From Pseudomonas denitrificans (nom. rej.) (GTDB lineage: Bacteria; Pseudomonadota; Gammaproteobacteria; Pseudomonadales; Pseudomonadaceae), in NCBI RefSeq assembly GCF_008807415.1, contig NZ_CP043626.1, forward strand, positions 6,176,501 to 6,240,500: 64,000 nucleotides of DNA. Reading direction: 5' to 3'. The position numbers were made by a program, and so were the translations under genes. The notes beneath the pieces were generated by a model that worked only from the letters and a program-made list of their open reading frames with translations, was not told the DNA's origin and made no database searches. Shown here one piece after another: positions 1 to 10,903 of the stretch. Every line of letters starts with the position of its first letter. The first letter of the stretch is position 1.

Positions 1-151
1 GGGAACTGGCAGGGGAGGGGCCACCTTAGCATGGCCACTGTGACGCGTCTGCGTTGGGCAGAAGCGGCGGGTGTGCAGATTCGATGGCGCCGCCGCGGGA
101 AAATTCCCCTGGCGACAAGGTAATCGTCGGGCGGCGCGCCGCCGCACTCTT

Positions 152-189
152 GTAGGGCGGATAACCCGTTCCGGGTTATGCGCCCTACG
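152..189. repeat. ATAAC-type intergenic palindrome (family B), single copy
   Basis: A palindrome opens with GTAGGGCGGATAACC and closes with GGTTATGCGCCCTAC around CGTT/CCG. The same GTAGGGCG...CGCCCTAC frame recurs at six other intergenic sites in this window. It lies in the 255 bases before the first gene, where I see no coding signal. It looks like a REP-type element rather than a gene-specific regulator. Confidence 0.8.
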
Positions 190-255
190 GTCGGCCATCT
201 GGCGTTGCTGCGCCCTACGGTCCGGTCGTCTGGTGCCGGCCCACGGTCTGCCCCG

Positions 256-555
256 TTACTGCTTGGGTGTGGCGCCGGTTTCCTGATCGACCTTGGGCGC
301 GCTCTGGTTCAGTTCCTTGAGCATGTCGTCATAGGCGGCGCAGTCGTCCGGGCGCTGTTCGCTGGAGCGAGACTTCTTCATTTCCGCGAGTTTTTCATTG
401 AGCTTCTGTGCGCGTTGGGGATCGCTGCGGGTGACTTCGGTGACCTTGGCGGCGACTTGCTTGCCCTTGGCTTCGGCTTCCTGGTCGGAGCAGAACGCAT
501 GGGCGGACAGGCTGAAGGGAAGGGCGAGGATGGCGAGGATCAGGGGCGCTTTCAT
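256..555 (-). CDS. Small exported protein of unknown function
   Basis: The 99-residue product starts with a typical Sec signal peptide (MKAPLILAILALPFSLSAHA, probable cleavage after residue 20). The mature part is about 79 residues, charged, mostly helical in character, and has just two cysteines (Cys22 and one near residue 73) that could form a disulfide in the periplasm. No enzyme motif is visible. The C-terminal tail is rich in Lys, Gln, Thr and Pro. It is transcribed alone, facing away from arfA's neighbours. I recognise it only as the kind of small periplasmic protein conserved in pseudomonads, so no function is proposed. Confidence 0.7.
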   Translation of the reverse strand: MKAPLILAILALPFSLSAHAFCSDQEAEAKGKQVAAKVTEVTRSDPQRAQKLNEKLAEMKKSRSSEQRPDDCAAYDDMLKELNQSAPKVDQETGATPKQ

Positions 556-628
556 GGTTTGGACCTCCAGGGCTTGGCTGTCCGGTTGAAAGCGAAAGGG
601 CGGGGCTGGTTCAGGTTTTTTGAGGATT

Positions 629-781
629 TCAGGCCGCCAGAAGCGAAGAAGCCTCCCAGTTTCGGGAGGCTTCGCGGCGGTAGCTGCCTTTGCCTTTGAG
701 CGGCTGTTCCTGGCGGCTGCGGAACAGGGGCTGTGCGACCAGGGACTTGGCCTTGTTCGGCCGTTTGGATTTCTTCGCCAT
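629..781 (-). CDS. arfA: Alternative ribosome-rescue factor A (ArfA)
   Basis: This 50-residue gene begins MAKKSKRPNKAKSLVAQPLF and contains the ArfA signature: PLFRSRQ, then KGKGSYRR, then NWEAS near the C-terminus. ArfA binds ribosomes stalled on non-stop mRNA and recruits release factor 2 to free them, as backup for tmRNA. The coding sequence contains a perfect 10-bp hairpin near its 3' end (plus positions 648-673, loop of six), covering codons 37 to 45. In enterobacteria such a hairpin makes arfA mRNA itself non-stop, so the protein is stable only when tmRNA fails. The same arrangement here supports the identification. Start chosen because it gives the full conserved N-terminus and has GAGGAAAGTCAC just upstream. 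Confidence 0.88.
   Translation of the reverse strand: MAKKSKRPNKAKSLVAQPLFRSRQEQPLKGKGSYRREASRNWEASSLLAA
648..673 (-). promoter_or_regulatory. Hairpin inside arfA (non-stop mRNA switch)
   Basis: Arms GAAGCCTCCC and GGGAGGCTTC pair perfectly around a six-base loop. The hairpin lies wholly inside the arfA reading frame, before the stop codon. By analogy with E. coli arfA, transcription termination or RNase III cleavage here would yield mRNA without a stop codon, tying ArfA level to tmRNA activity. No T-run follows it, so RNase III processing is the more likely route. Confidence 0.7.
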
Positions 782-957
782 GTGACTTTCCTCGTTTAGG
801 CCGGTGCCATTGCCGGCGGGCGCATCTTCTGCCTATCTGGGACGTTTGTCCATGCCATTTGTCACCGGCGAGCGGGCCAAGGCTGCCGTGTGCGATTCGG
901 GGCTACTCTGGTCGACGGACCTTTCTGGCACCACGGACAAGAACGAGGGCAAGGGCG

Positions 958-1308
958 ATGAAGTTTCTGTGCATGATCTACTTTGACGAGCGCAATGCGG
1001 CGGAGCTGCCGGAGGCCGAGCTGCGCGGCATCGTCGACGACTGCATGACCTACAGCGAGCAACTGCGGCGCAGCGGTAATTACATCGCGGCCAATGCGCT
1101 GTTGCCGACGCCGACCGGGCGCACAGTGCGCGGCCAGGGTGACAAGCTTGCCGTTACCGACGGGCCTTTCGCCGAGACGCGGGAGCAGTTGGGCGGCTTC
1201 TACCTGATCGAGGCGCAGAGCATGGAGGAGGCCGAGCGCATCGCCGCGAAGATTCCACCGGGGCGGCTGGGCTGTGTGGAAGTACGCCAGGTACGGGAGT
1301 GGGAGTGA
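958..1308 (+). CDS. YCII/DGPF-domain protein
   Basis: The 116-residue protein starts MKFLCMIYFDE and has the YCII-family fold markers, including the TDGPFAETREQLGGFYLIEA stretch that names the DGPF subgroup. These dimeric ferredoxin-like proteins are often linked to sigma-factor or PhnB-type genes; their biochemical role is mostly unknown. Start at 958 has a purine-rich GAGGGCAAGGGCG upstream, and longer in-frame starts would add an unrelated low-complexity N-terminus. It stands alone with repeats on its 3' side. Confidence 0.85.
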   Translation: MKFLCMIYFDERNAAELPEAELRGIVDDCMTYSEQLRRSGNYIAANALLPTPTGRTVRGQGDKLAVTDGPFAETREQLGGFYLIEAQSMEEAERIAAKIPPGRLGCVEVRQVREWE

Positions 1309-1609
1309 GGTATGGCGGGTGGCGTTGGGGCGAGTAACGCGCAGTGTTGTCCGCCGAAGGCAAGACGGCGGATAACCCGTTCAGGGTTATTCGCGCCGGG
1401 ACGCGCGGTGCCGAATGGCAAGAGCGCCCCATGGGCGCGATCGCGGGCATGGCCCGCTCCTACAGGGGGATGCAGCCATTCAGAATGGTGGTTGGCTATT
1501 TCCTGAGAGGTGAACCGGGCCACGCTATGCGGCGAAACGTCCGGGTTAGAGCTGTCAGACCAGCGAATTCTCCTACGTTCTTTTAGCCTTGAGGGCCTAC
1601 GTGCGTGCT
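1309..1609. other. Intergenic region with two degenerate repeats
   Basis: No convincing gene lies in these 300 bases. A degenerate family-B palindrome spans about 1330-1397 (GGCGGATAACCCGTTCAGGGTTATTCGCGCC on its right half, split by a mismatch) and a family-A REP element spans 1422-1465. The remainder leads into the structured RNA that follows. Confidence 0.7.
1422..1465. repeat. REP element, family A
   Basis: The pair GAGCGCCCCATGGGCGCGA and TCGCGGGCATGGCCCGCTC, ending in CTACAG, forms two adjacent small palindromes. The same unit, usually bounded by TGTAGGAGCG and CTCCTACAG, recurs at five or more intergenic places in this window. This is the pseudomonad REP type. Confidence 0.8.
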
Positions 1610-1820
1610 CGCTAGATTTCACTTGCCACGGCCCAAAAAACCGCGGCCGGGTGTCGCAGCCCGTGTTGAGCTCGGTGCCACGTAAGGCCATAGCCCTAGT
1701 CATCGCGATCCTCGGCTCGCCATCACTAAGCGCATCTATGGCGGATCGTGCGGTGCAGGCTTACGCCTGGCCGGTTCTTGGCTCCCTGCTCCCGGTACTG
1801 CGACCTCCGCACGGTCCGCC
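1610..1820 (+). ncRNA. Candidate structured leader RNA (copy 1 of 2)
   Basis: A closing stem P1 pairs 1740-1753 with 1807-1820 over 14 bp with one U-G wobble at the seventh pair. It encloses hairpin P2 (CAGGC 1756-1760 with GCCUG 1765-1769, loop UUAC) and hairpin P3 (CCGG 1771-1774 with CCGG 1792-1795). A second copy on the opposite strand near 39.7 kb has the same three-way junction with four compensatory changes in P1 and the wobble conserved. Both copies also begin with CGCTAGATT about 130-150 bases before P1 and carry CTAGT followed by CGCGATC. The wobble would be an A-C mismatch on the other strand, which fixes the transcribed strand as plus. It precedes the small gene at 1959. Function unknown. 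Confidence 0.6.
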
Positions 1821-1882
1821 TCCCTAATTCGCGTCGCAGCGAGTAGGGGGGCGGTTTTTCATCGAGCAGGGAGAATCGCAAG

Positions 1883-1966
1883 ATGCACTATCCCTTTTTT
1901 ACGCCCGTGCCCCGCCAGAGTCCTTCGTTTCCCGTCGTACTTCCCCCGGAGGTCCGCCATGATTGA
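1883..1966 (+). CDS. Possible short upstream ORF, proline-rich
   Basis: A 27-codon frame starting MHYPFFTPVP has an AGGGAG ribosome-binding site ten bases before its ATG. It ends at 1966, overlapping the start of the next gene by eight bases, the arrangement of translational coupling. Seven of 27 residues are proline. It could be a leader peptide; whether it is translated is not known. Confidence 0.35.
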   Translation: MHYPFFTPVPRQSPSFPVVLPPEVRHD

Positions 1967-2270
1967 GTTCCTGCCCGTCCCGCTGGAGTCCCGGCCCTAT
2001 GAGGACGTGATGTTCATCAATGCCCTGGCCTCGGTCGAGCAGTTGCGCGACGCCGCGCTGCGCCGCCTGACGGCGGTGGAAGACTTGCTGTGCCTGCTGG
2101 AGGATGACTCCGATCCCGGCATGATCCGCGCGACGTCGCGCTTGGCTTCGGCGCTCTCGCCACTGGTCAGCGAGGCGCGGCAGCTCTACGAGCTGGCGCT
2201 GGACCGGCCGACTCAAGAGCGGGTAAGAGGGCGCAATGTACTTCAGGAAGTCGGCACAGCGGTCCGCTGA
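1959..2270 (+). CDS. Small protein of unknown function, possibly DUF3077-like
   Basis: The 103-residue protein has a very strong ribosome-binding site (GGAGGT, six bases before ATG). The central part (residues about 18-85) is predicted helical, with the pattern VMFINALASVEQLRDAAL then a long amphipathic helix, weakly like the DUF3077/DUF6124 small proteins common in Pseudomonas. That similarity is from memory of the pattern and is not certain. No cysteine pair, membrane segment or signal peptide. The gene sits behind a structured leader RNA and an overlapping short ORF, so expression is probably post-transcriptionally controlled. Confidence 0.6.
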   Translation: MIEFLPVPLESRPYEDVMFINALASVEQLRDAALRRLTAVEDLLCLLEDDSDPGMIRATSRLASALSPLVSEARQLYELALDRPTQERVRGRNVLQEVGTAVR

Positions 2271-2275
2271 ATGAC

Positions 2276-2351
2276 GTAGGGCGCATAACGCGTCAGCGTT
2301 ATCCGCCGGGAGATGGCCGGCGGATAACCTGTTCCAGGTTATGCGCCCTAC
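2276..2351. repeat. Twin palindrome, family B
   Basis: Two palindromes in a row: GTAGGGCGCATAACGC...GCGTTATCCGCC, then GGCGGATAACCTGTTCCAGG...TTATGCGCCCTAC. The twin has the same parts as the copies at 14337 and 41700 but in reversed order, so the element is inserted in the opposite orientation here. It lies between two converging genes. Confidence 0.85.
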
Positions 2352-2370
2352 AGTTTGGGGCTGTGAGAAT

Positions 2371-3408
2371 TCAGGCCGAAGGCAGGCTGATGCGCTGCCC
2401 GGCGACCAGCAGAGCGAGGCGGGCGAGGCTGTTCCAGACGTTGCCGGGCGCCTGGCCCTTGATCTGTGCGTCGATCAACTGGGCGTCCTGCAGCATCTGG
2501 TTCCAGCGCTGCGCGGTGTGCCGCTGCAGGGCCTTGCTCATCAGCGGGCGGCGCTTGTCCCAGATGGGCGGGCGGCACTGACTGAAGGCCTTGTCCAGCG
2601 GTATGCCCTGGCTGAACTGCTGGGCGAGGCTGGCTAGCACGCGGACTTCCCGAGCCAGGGCCCAGAGAATCACTGGCGGCTCAACGCCTTCGCCACGCAG
2701 GCCTTCGAGCATGCGCAGGCAGTGGGCGGCTTCGCCATTGAGGGCGGCATCGATCAGGCCGAAGACGTCGAAGCGCGCGCTGTCGGCCACGGCGGCCTGT
2801 ACGGTGTCGGCGTCGATCTGCTGGCCATCGGCGAGCAGCTTGAGCTTTTCGATTTCCTGGGCGGCGGCCAGCAGGTTGCCTTCGACGCGCGCGGCGATCA
2901 GGTCCACCGCTTCCTGGCTGGCGGCAAGGCCGGCCTGGGACAGGCGCTGACGAATCCACTGCGGCAGCTGGTGCACGTCGATAGGCCAGATCTGGATGAA
3001 CTGGGCCGCATCGCCATCGATCAGGGCCTTGGCCCACTTGGTCTTCTGCGTGCTGCCGTCGAGCTTGGGCAGGCTGACCAGCAGGACGGTGTCTTCCGGC
3101 GGGCGCTGCAGGTATTCCTGGAGGATGGCCGCGCCCTTGTCGCCGGGCTTGCCGGAGGGCAGGCGCAGTTCGATCAGGCGCTTTTCGGCGAACAGCGAGA
3201 GGCTGGCGCCGGCTTCGAGCAGTTGGCCCCAGTCGAAGTTGGCTTCGGCGTTGAACACCTGACGTTCGCCGAAATCGCGCTGGCGGCAGGCGGTGCGGAT
3301 GGCGTCGCAGGCCTCCTGGCAGAGCAACGGTTCGTCGCCGCTGACCACGTAGACGGGCGCGAGGTTGCCTTGCAGGTGCTTGGCGAGTTGTCCGGGATTG
3401 AGCTTCAT
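2371..3408 (-). CDS. holA: DNA polymerase III delta subunit
   Basis: The 345-residue product begins MKLNPGQLAKHLQGNLAPVY, the normal HolA N-terminus, and is the usual length (about 340). HolA is the wrench of the clamp loader, opening the beta sliding clamp during replication. The conserved N-terminal clamp-binding region (VVSGDEPLLCQEACDAIR, then LIELRLPSGKPGDKG) and the AAA+-like body followed by the helical collar domain are all present. It lies 36 bases downstream of lptE, in the widely conserved leuS-lptE-holA order, so it is probably co-transcribed with lptE. Confidence 0.97.
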   Translation of the reverse strand: MKLNPGQLAKHLQGNLAPVYVVSGDEPLLCQEACDAIRTACRQRDFGERQVFNAEANFDWGQLLEAGASLSLFAEKRLIELRLPSGKPGDKGAAILQEYLQRPPEDTVLLVSLPKLDGSTQKTKWAKALIDGDAAQFIQIWPIDVHQLPQWIRQRLSQAGLAASQEAVDLIAARVEGNLLAAAQEIEKLKLLADGQQIDADTVQAAVADSARFDVFGLIDAALNGEAAHCLRMLEGLRGEGVEPPVILWALAREVRVLASLAQQFSQGIPLDKAFSQCRPPIWDKRRPLMSKALQRHTAQRWNQMLQDAQLIDAQIKGQAPGNVWNSLARLALLVAGQRISLPSA

Positions 3409-3415
3409 AATGAGA

Positions 3416-3439
3416 AAGGGGCCGGTTGGCCGGCCCCTT
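3416..3439 (-). terminator. Hairpin between lptE and holA
   Basis: Arms of ten bases (AAGGGGCCGG and CCGGCCCCTT) enclose a TTGG/CCAA loop. On the minus strand it is followed only by TTCTCATT, a poor U-tract. It may act as a partial terminator or mRNA stabiliser inside the lptE-holA operon rather than a full stop. Confidence 0.45.
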
Positions 3440-3444
3440 GTCGC

Positions 3445-4059
3445 TTACTGCGCTTTCGGGAATTCGATCGGCGATTGCTGCGGCTGAGACTTGGCAGCCT
3501 CGTCCGCGGCCTTCATCGCGTCCGCTTCGGCCTTGGCCTTGGCTTCTGCCTTGGTCTGTAGCTCGTCGAGCTGGGCCGGAGTGATCAGCTGCAGGCGGGT
3601 GACCATCTGCTGGACCAGGTCGCGGCGCATTTCGGTGCGGATCTGCTGGGCTTCCTGGTCGGAGCCGATCAGGTTGTTCTCATCCTGCACATAGACCTTG
3701 CGGACCTGAACCTGGTTGGCGAGCAGCAGCAGGTTGTCGGTGCCACGGATCTCGTAGCTCAGGGTGTTGGTCAGTTCGTTTTCCGCGCTGCGCGCCGAGC
3801 TGGTGTAGCTGACGCTGCGGCTGGTCACGTCTTCGCGGGCGAGGATCAGGTGGTACGGCGCACGCGAGACGACTTTCACGCCGCTACCTTCAAGCACCTG
3901 CTTGAGCTGCGTGACGGTGTCGCCATAGGCGTTGCGCGCGCTCACGTCGATTTCCTTGAGCGCAAAGTTCGTATCGCCCAGGCCACGCAGTTGGAAACCG
4001 CAGGCGCTCAGCACGCTGGCCAGGCCGATCAGCGCGAGGCTGGTCAGGATACGTTTCAT
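3445..4059 (-). CDS. lptE: LPS-assembly lipoprotein LptE
   Basis: The 204-residue protein starts [20 protein letters not shown] with a lipobox (LSAC, lipid-modified Cys20) followed by GFQLRG, the conserved start of mature LptE. LptE plugs the LptD beta-barrel and helps insert lipopolysaccharide in the outer leaflet. The body has the LptE two-layer pattern with the SYEIRG and [12 protein letters not shown] segments. The C-terminal 45 residues are an Ala/Lys/Glu-rich extension typical of Pseudomonas. Start chosen for the signal sequence and a GAGGGAAG site just upstream. It lies between leuS and holA. Confidence 0.95.
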   Translation of the reverse strand: MKRILTSLALIGLASVLSACGFQLRGLGDTNFALKEIDVSARNAYGDTVTQLKQVLEGSGVKVVSRAPYHLILAREDVTSRSVSYTSSARSAENELTNTLSYEIRGTDNLLLLANQVQVRKVYVQDENNLIGSDQEAQQIRTEMRRDLVQQMVTRLQLITPAQLDELQTKAEAKAKAEADAMKAADEAAKSQPQQSPIEFPKAQ

Positions 4060-4090
4060 CAAGCTTCCCTCACTCCTGTTGATCCGGTAT

Positions 4091-4114
4091 GCCCGTGGCG
4101 AAGGTGCCACGGGC
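4091..4114 (-). promoter_or_regulatory. Hairpin between leuS and lptE
   Basis: A perfect nine-base stem (GCCCGTGGC with GCCACGGGC) with a six-base loop sits in the 80 bases between leuS and lptE. On the minus strand no T-run follows, so read-through into lptE is likely. It may serve as an mRNA end or stability element. Confidence 0.4.
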
Positions 4115-4139
4115 GAATGGGTCTTTTCCAGCGTTGCTT

Positions 4140-7429
<3,290 letters not shown>

Positions 7430-7475
7430 CATTTCCCCGATCCGTTAGGCTTGGCGCCTCGACAAGGAGTCGCCA

Positions 7476-8237
7476 ATGCCTATCCGCTTCATCCTCAAAC
7501 AGATTTTCATGCCGCCGGGATTGCTGCTGCTGTTGCTCTTCCTGGGCTTCGTGCTGCGCCGGCGCTATCCGCGCTTGTCGGTGTTCTGCTTCTTTTCCGG
7601 TTTCTTCGGCCTGCTGGTGATGAGCCTGCCGGTGACGGTGGAGTGGGGCGCACGCCAGCTGGAGCAGCAGGATGCGCTGAAACAGACGGAGTGGGCGGGT
7701 CTGGCGCAGCGCGCCGACGCCATCGTGGTGCTCGGCGCTGGTCGGGTGCGCGGGGATCGCGCCTGGGATGAGGACCAGCCGGGCCTGATGGCTCGCGAGC
7801 GCATTCGCTATGCCGCACGCCTGGCCAAGGCCAGCGGCCTGCCAGTGCTGACTTCCGGCGGCCTGCATTACGGCACGCCGCCCTCCGAGGCGCGGATCAT
7901 GGCGCAGAGCCTGCTGGACGATTACGGCGTGCCGGTGCGCTGGGAAGAGGGGCGCAGCCGCACGACCTGGGAGAACGCCCGGTTCAGCGCCGAGATGCTG
8001 CGCGAGGCGGGTATCCAGCGAGTAGTGCTGGTGACCAGCGCCATTCACATGCCGCGCTCGATCTGGAGCTTCGAGAAGGCCGGGCTGGAAGTGCTGCCGG
8101 CGCCCTCGGGCTACATCGGTACGGACGACGCAGTGCCCATGGGCGGTTGGCTGCCGGAAGGGCGGGCGATCTGGCAGAGCGGGCAGTTGCTCAATGAGGC
8201 GATCGGGTTGGTCGGCTATCGGTTGTTCTACCGCTAG
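7476..8237 (+). CDS. YdcF/ElyC-type DUF218 envelope protein
   Basis: The 253-residue protein has two N-terminal membrane helices (residues about 12-30 and 36-60) followed by a DUF218 domain starting DAIVVLGAGRVRGDRAWDED. ElyC of E. coli, the closest characterised relative, influences peptidoglycan and enterobacterial common antigen synthesis using lipid carrier; SanA is another member. The conserved charged pocket residues, including the E-GRSRTTWENARFS stretch, are intact. The start has AAGGAG eight bases upstream. It converges with lnt through a shared terminator hairpin. Confidence 0.85.
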   Translation: MPIRFILKQIFMPPGLLLLLLFLGFVLRRRYPRLSVFCFFSGFFGLLVMSLPVTVEWGARQLEQQDALKQTEWAGLAQRADAIVVLGAGRVRGDRAWDEDQPGLMARERIRYAARLAKASGLPVLTSGGLHYGTPPSEARIMAQSLLDDYGVPVRWEEGRSRTTWENARFSAEMLREAGIQRVVLVTSAIHMPRSIWSFEKAGLEVLPAPSGYIGTDDAVPMGGWLPEGRAIWQSGQLLNEAIGLVGYRLFYR

Positions 8238-8251
8238 CCTCCGCCATGAAA

Positions 8252-8274
8252 AAGGGCCTCGCAATGAGGCCCTT
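8252..8274. terminator. Shared terminator between ydcF-like gene and lnt
   Basis: A nine-base perfect stem (AAGGGCCTC and GAGGCCCTT) with loop GCAAT lies between convergent genes. On the minus strand it ends in CCCTTTTTC, a good U-tract for lnt; on the plus strand it ends in CCCTTGTTCGTT, which is weaker. Confidence 0.75.
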
Positions 8275-8285
8275 GTTCGTTGGAA

Positions 8286-9818
8286 TCAGCCGAATAGCCG
8301 GCGTTCTTCCGGGTGCGTACGGCGGCGTACCAGCGCCCACACCAGCAGCACGGCGCTGAGGATCGCCAGCGGCCAGACGCGCCACTGCAGGTATGGCGTC
8401 AGGCCCTGCATCGGCACCACTTCGCCACGCAGCACGCCTTGCTGGAACTGCGGAATCTGCACCGCCAGCTTGCCGAACGGGTCGATCAGCGCGGTGACGC
8501 CGTTGTTGGTGCCACGCACCATCCAGCGCCCGGCTTCCAGGGCGCGCATCTGCGCCATCTGCAGGTGCTGCAGCGGGCCGATGGAGGTGCCGAACCAGGC
8601 GTCGTTGCTGATGGTCAGCAGCAGCTGGCTCTGCGCTGCGAGCTCGGCGGCGAACTCCGGGTAGACCACTTCGTAGCAGATGTACGGCGCCACGGAGTAG
8701 CCCTTGGCCTTGAGCAGCGGCTGGTCGGCCGGGCCGCGGGCGAAGTCGGACATGGGCAGGTCGAAGAAGCTGATCAGGCCGCGCAGCAGGTCCTGCAGCG
8801 GGACGTATTCACCGAAGGGCACCAGCTTCTGCTTGAGGTAGTTGCCGCTGCCTTCGCCGACCACGGTGATGCCGTTGTAGTAGCGAATGCCTTCGGTGGT
8901 CTTCTCGCGTACCGGTACGCCGGTGATTAGCGCGGCCTTCTTGGCGGTGGCGACGCCGTTGATCATCTCCAGGTAGCCGGTGGCCTGGTCCTTGAGCACC
9001 GGCACGGCGGTTTCCGGCCAGACGATCAGGTCGACGTCGTTCTGCTCGGCGGTCAGGTCGCGGTACAGCTCCAGCTGGTGGGTGATGGCCTTGGGGTCCC
9101 ACTTCATTTCCTGGGCGATGTTGCCCTGCAGCGCGGCGACCTTCAGCGGTGCGCCGGCCGGAGTGGTCCAGGCGTGACCCTTGTAGCCCAGGCCCACGGC
9201 CCAGGGGGCGATCAGCAGGACCAGGCCGGTGACCAGGCGCGCCGGGCGCCGGGTCAGGGCCGGGAGGTTGATGATCAGCGCGCCGGTCAGGGCTATGCCG
9301 AAGGACACCAGCCAGACGCCGCCCAGCGGGGCGAGGCCGGCCAGCGGGCCGTCCAGCTGGCTGTAGCCGGCGTAGAGCCAGGGGAAGCCGGTGAGGAACC
9401 AGCTGCGGAACAGCTCCAGCACCACCCACAGCGCGGCGAAGGCCAGCGCGTCGCTGACCGGCGCATTGTTGCGACGGAAGAACTTCGCCCAGACCCACGC
9501 CGGCAGGGCAAAGAAGAAGGCCACGCCGGCACTGAAGCCGCCGACCAGGAAGCCCGCCAGCGGCCCGGACGCGCCGCCGAAGTTGTGGATGCTGAAGTAG
9601 ATCCAGCTGGTGCCGGCGATGAAGGCGCCGAAGCCGTACCACCAGCCGCGCCAGAGCGCCGAACCCGCGGTGGTGCCGCGCAGGCCGAGGTAGAACAGGG
9701 CCAGCGAGAGCACTGCCAGCGGCCAGTAGCCGAACGGGGCCAGGGTCAGCGGCGTGAGCGCGCCGGCGGCCAGGGCGAGCAGGTGGCCTGGCAGGCCGGG
9801 GCGGGTGATCCAGCGCAT
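8286..9818 (-). CDS. lnt: Apolipoprotein N-acyltransferase
   Basis: The 510-residue protein adds the third acyl chain to the N-terminal cysteine of lipoproteins in the inner membrane. Multiple N-terminal membrane helices (to about residue 210) precede a nitrilase-type domain that shows the catalytic triad contexts: Glu in WPETAVP, Lys in LKQKLVPFGEYVPL and Cys in YICYEVVYPEF. A final membrane segment and Arg-rich tail follow. It is the last gene of the minus-strand miaB-phoH-ybeY-corC-lnt group, separated from corC by 220 bases with a REP element, so it may have its own promoter. Confidence 0.97.
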   Translation of the reverse strand: MRWITRPGLPGHLLALAAGALTPLTLAPFGYWPLAVLSLALFYLGLRGTTAGSALWRGWWYGFGAFIAGTSWIYFSIHNFGGASGPLAGFLVGGFSAGVAFFFALPAWVWAKFFRRNNAPVSDALAFAALWVVLELFRSWFLTGFPWLYAGYSQLDGPLAGLAPLGGVWLVSFGIALTGALIINLPALTRRPARLVTGLVLLIAPWAVGLGYKGHAWTTPAGAPLKVAALQGNIAQEMKWDPKAITHQLELYRDLTAEQNDVDLIVWPETAVPVLKDQATGYLEMINGVATAKKAALITGVPVREKTTEGIRYYNGITVVGEGSGNYLKQKLVPFGEYVPLQDLLRGLISFFDLPMSDFARGPADQPLLKAKGYSVAPYICYEVVYPEFAAELAAQSQLLLTISNDAWFGTSIGPLQHLQMAQMRALEAGRWMVRGTNNGVTALIDPFGKLAVQIPQFQQGVLRGEVVPMQGLTPYLQWRVWPLAILSAVLLVWALVRRRTHPEERRLFG

Positions 9819-9980
9819 CGGAAATCCTTGTTGCGGTTAAGCGATGCGCAAGAGTAATGGAGAGACGAACGGTAGGCTATGGGGATGAAAGCCAAAAGCC
9901 ATGAGCTGACTGCGGCGGGATGTTGCAGGACGCGGAGGGTTTTTCTGTAGGAATTCAGCGAGGGGTGTTTCGCGCGCTCC

Positions 9981-10029
9981 TGTAGGAGCGGACTTTGTCC
10001 GCGATTGCGGGCATGGCCCGCTCCTACAG
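9981..10029. repeat. REP element, family A, complete pair
   Basis: TGTAGGAGCGGACTTTGTCC and GCGGGCATGGCCCGCTCCTA face each other across CGCGATT. It lies between corC and lnt and is one of the cleanest copies of this repeat in the window. Confidence 0.88.
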
Positions 10030-10042
10030 GGTGTGTGGTGGC

Positions 10043-10882
10043 TCAGTCCTGCAGCGGGGTGAGGCGCAGCAGGTGCAGCCGACGGCTGTCCGCGTTGAGC
10101 ACGCGGAAGCGGAAGCCGCCCAGTTCGGTGGTTTCGTTGCGCTTGGGCAGGTGCCCGAAGGCGCTCATCACCACGCCGCCGACGGTGTCGAATTCCTCGT
10201 CGGAGAATTCCGCGCCGAAGAAATCGTTGAAGGCTTCCACCGGGGTCAGCGCCTTGACGATGAAGTCGCCGCTGGGCAGCGGCTTGATGTAGCTGTCTTC
10301 CTCGACGTCGTGCTCGTCCTCGATATCGCCGACGATCTGCTCCAGCACGTCCTCGATGGTCACCAGCCCCGCCACGCCGCCGTATTCGTCGATGACGATG
10401 GCCATGTGGTTGCGGTTGGCGCGGAATTCGCGCAGCAGCACGTTCAGGCGCTTGGACTCGGGCACGAAGGTGGCCGGGCGCAGCAGGTCCTTGATGTTGA
10501 AGGCGTGATTCTGGTCGTGGAGGACCAGCGGCAGCAGGTCCTTGGCCAGCAGGACGCCCATGATGTCGTCCAGGCTCTCGCCGATCACCGGGTAGCGCGA
10601 GTGCGCCGCTTCGATGATAGCCGGGAGGAAGTCGGCAGGCTTCTGCGTCGACTTGATGGAGATCATCTGCGAACGCGGGATCATGATGTCGCGGACCTGG
10701 AGGTCCGCCACCTGGATCGCGCCTTCGACGATCGACAACGCTTCGCTGTCCAGCAGCTTGTTGTCGTGGGCTTCGCGCAGCAGCTCAAGCAGCTCCTGGC
10801 GGTTTCTCGGCTCATGGGCAAAAGCCTGGGTGATCTTGTCCAACCACGACTTGTGCCCATTGCTCGATCGGTCTTCGCTCAT
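10043..10882 (-). CDS. corC: CorC-type CBS-domain protein
   Basis: The 279-residue soluble protein carries a pair of CBS domains (residues about 65-190, starting VRDIMIPRSQM) and a C-terminal CorC_HlyC domain. It lacks the membrane DUF21 domain of larger relatives. E. coli CorC (YbeX) was linked to Co/Mg efflux and more recently to ribosome metabolism, which fits its operon with ybeY and phoH. Gap to ybeY is 21 bases, so co-transcription is likely. Confidence 0.93.
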   Translation of the reverse strand: MSEDRSSNGHKSWLDKITQAFAHEPRNRQELLELLREAHDNKLLDSEALSIVEGAIQVADLQVRDIMIPRSQMISIKSTQKPADFLPAIIEAAHSRYPVIGESLDDIMGVLLAKDLLPLVLHDQNHAFNIKDLLRPATFVPESKRLNVLLREFRANRNHMAIVIDEYGGVAGLVTIEDVLEQIVGDIEDEHDVEEDSYIKPLPSGDFIVKALTPVEAFNDFFGAEFSDEEFDTVGGVVMSAFGHLPKRNETTELGGFRFRVLNADSRRLHLLRLTPLQD

Positions 10883-10903
10883 CTTTTCCTTGCTCGGTGG
10901 CTT

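Noticed and set aside
1510..1827. A 105-codon plus-strand ORF through the first structured RNA
   Set aside because: No ribosome-binding site and no domain; the end of the ORF falls within the RNA closing stem.
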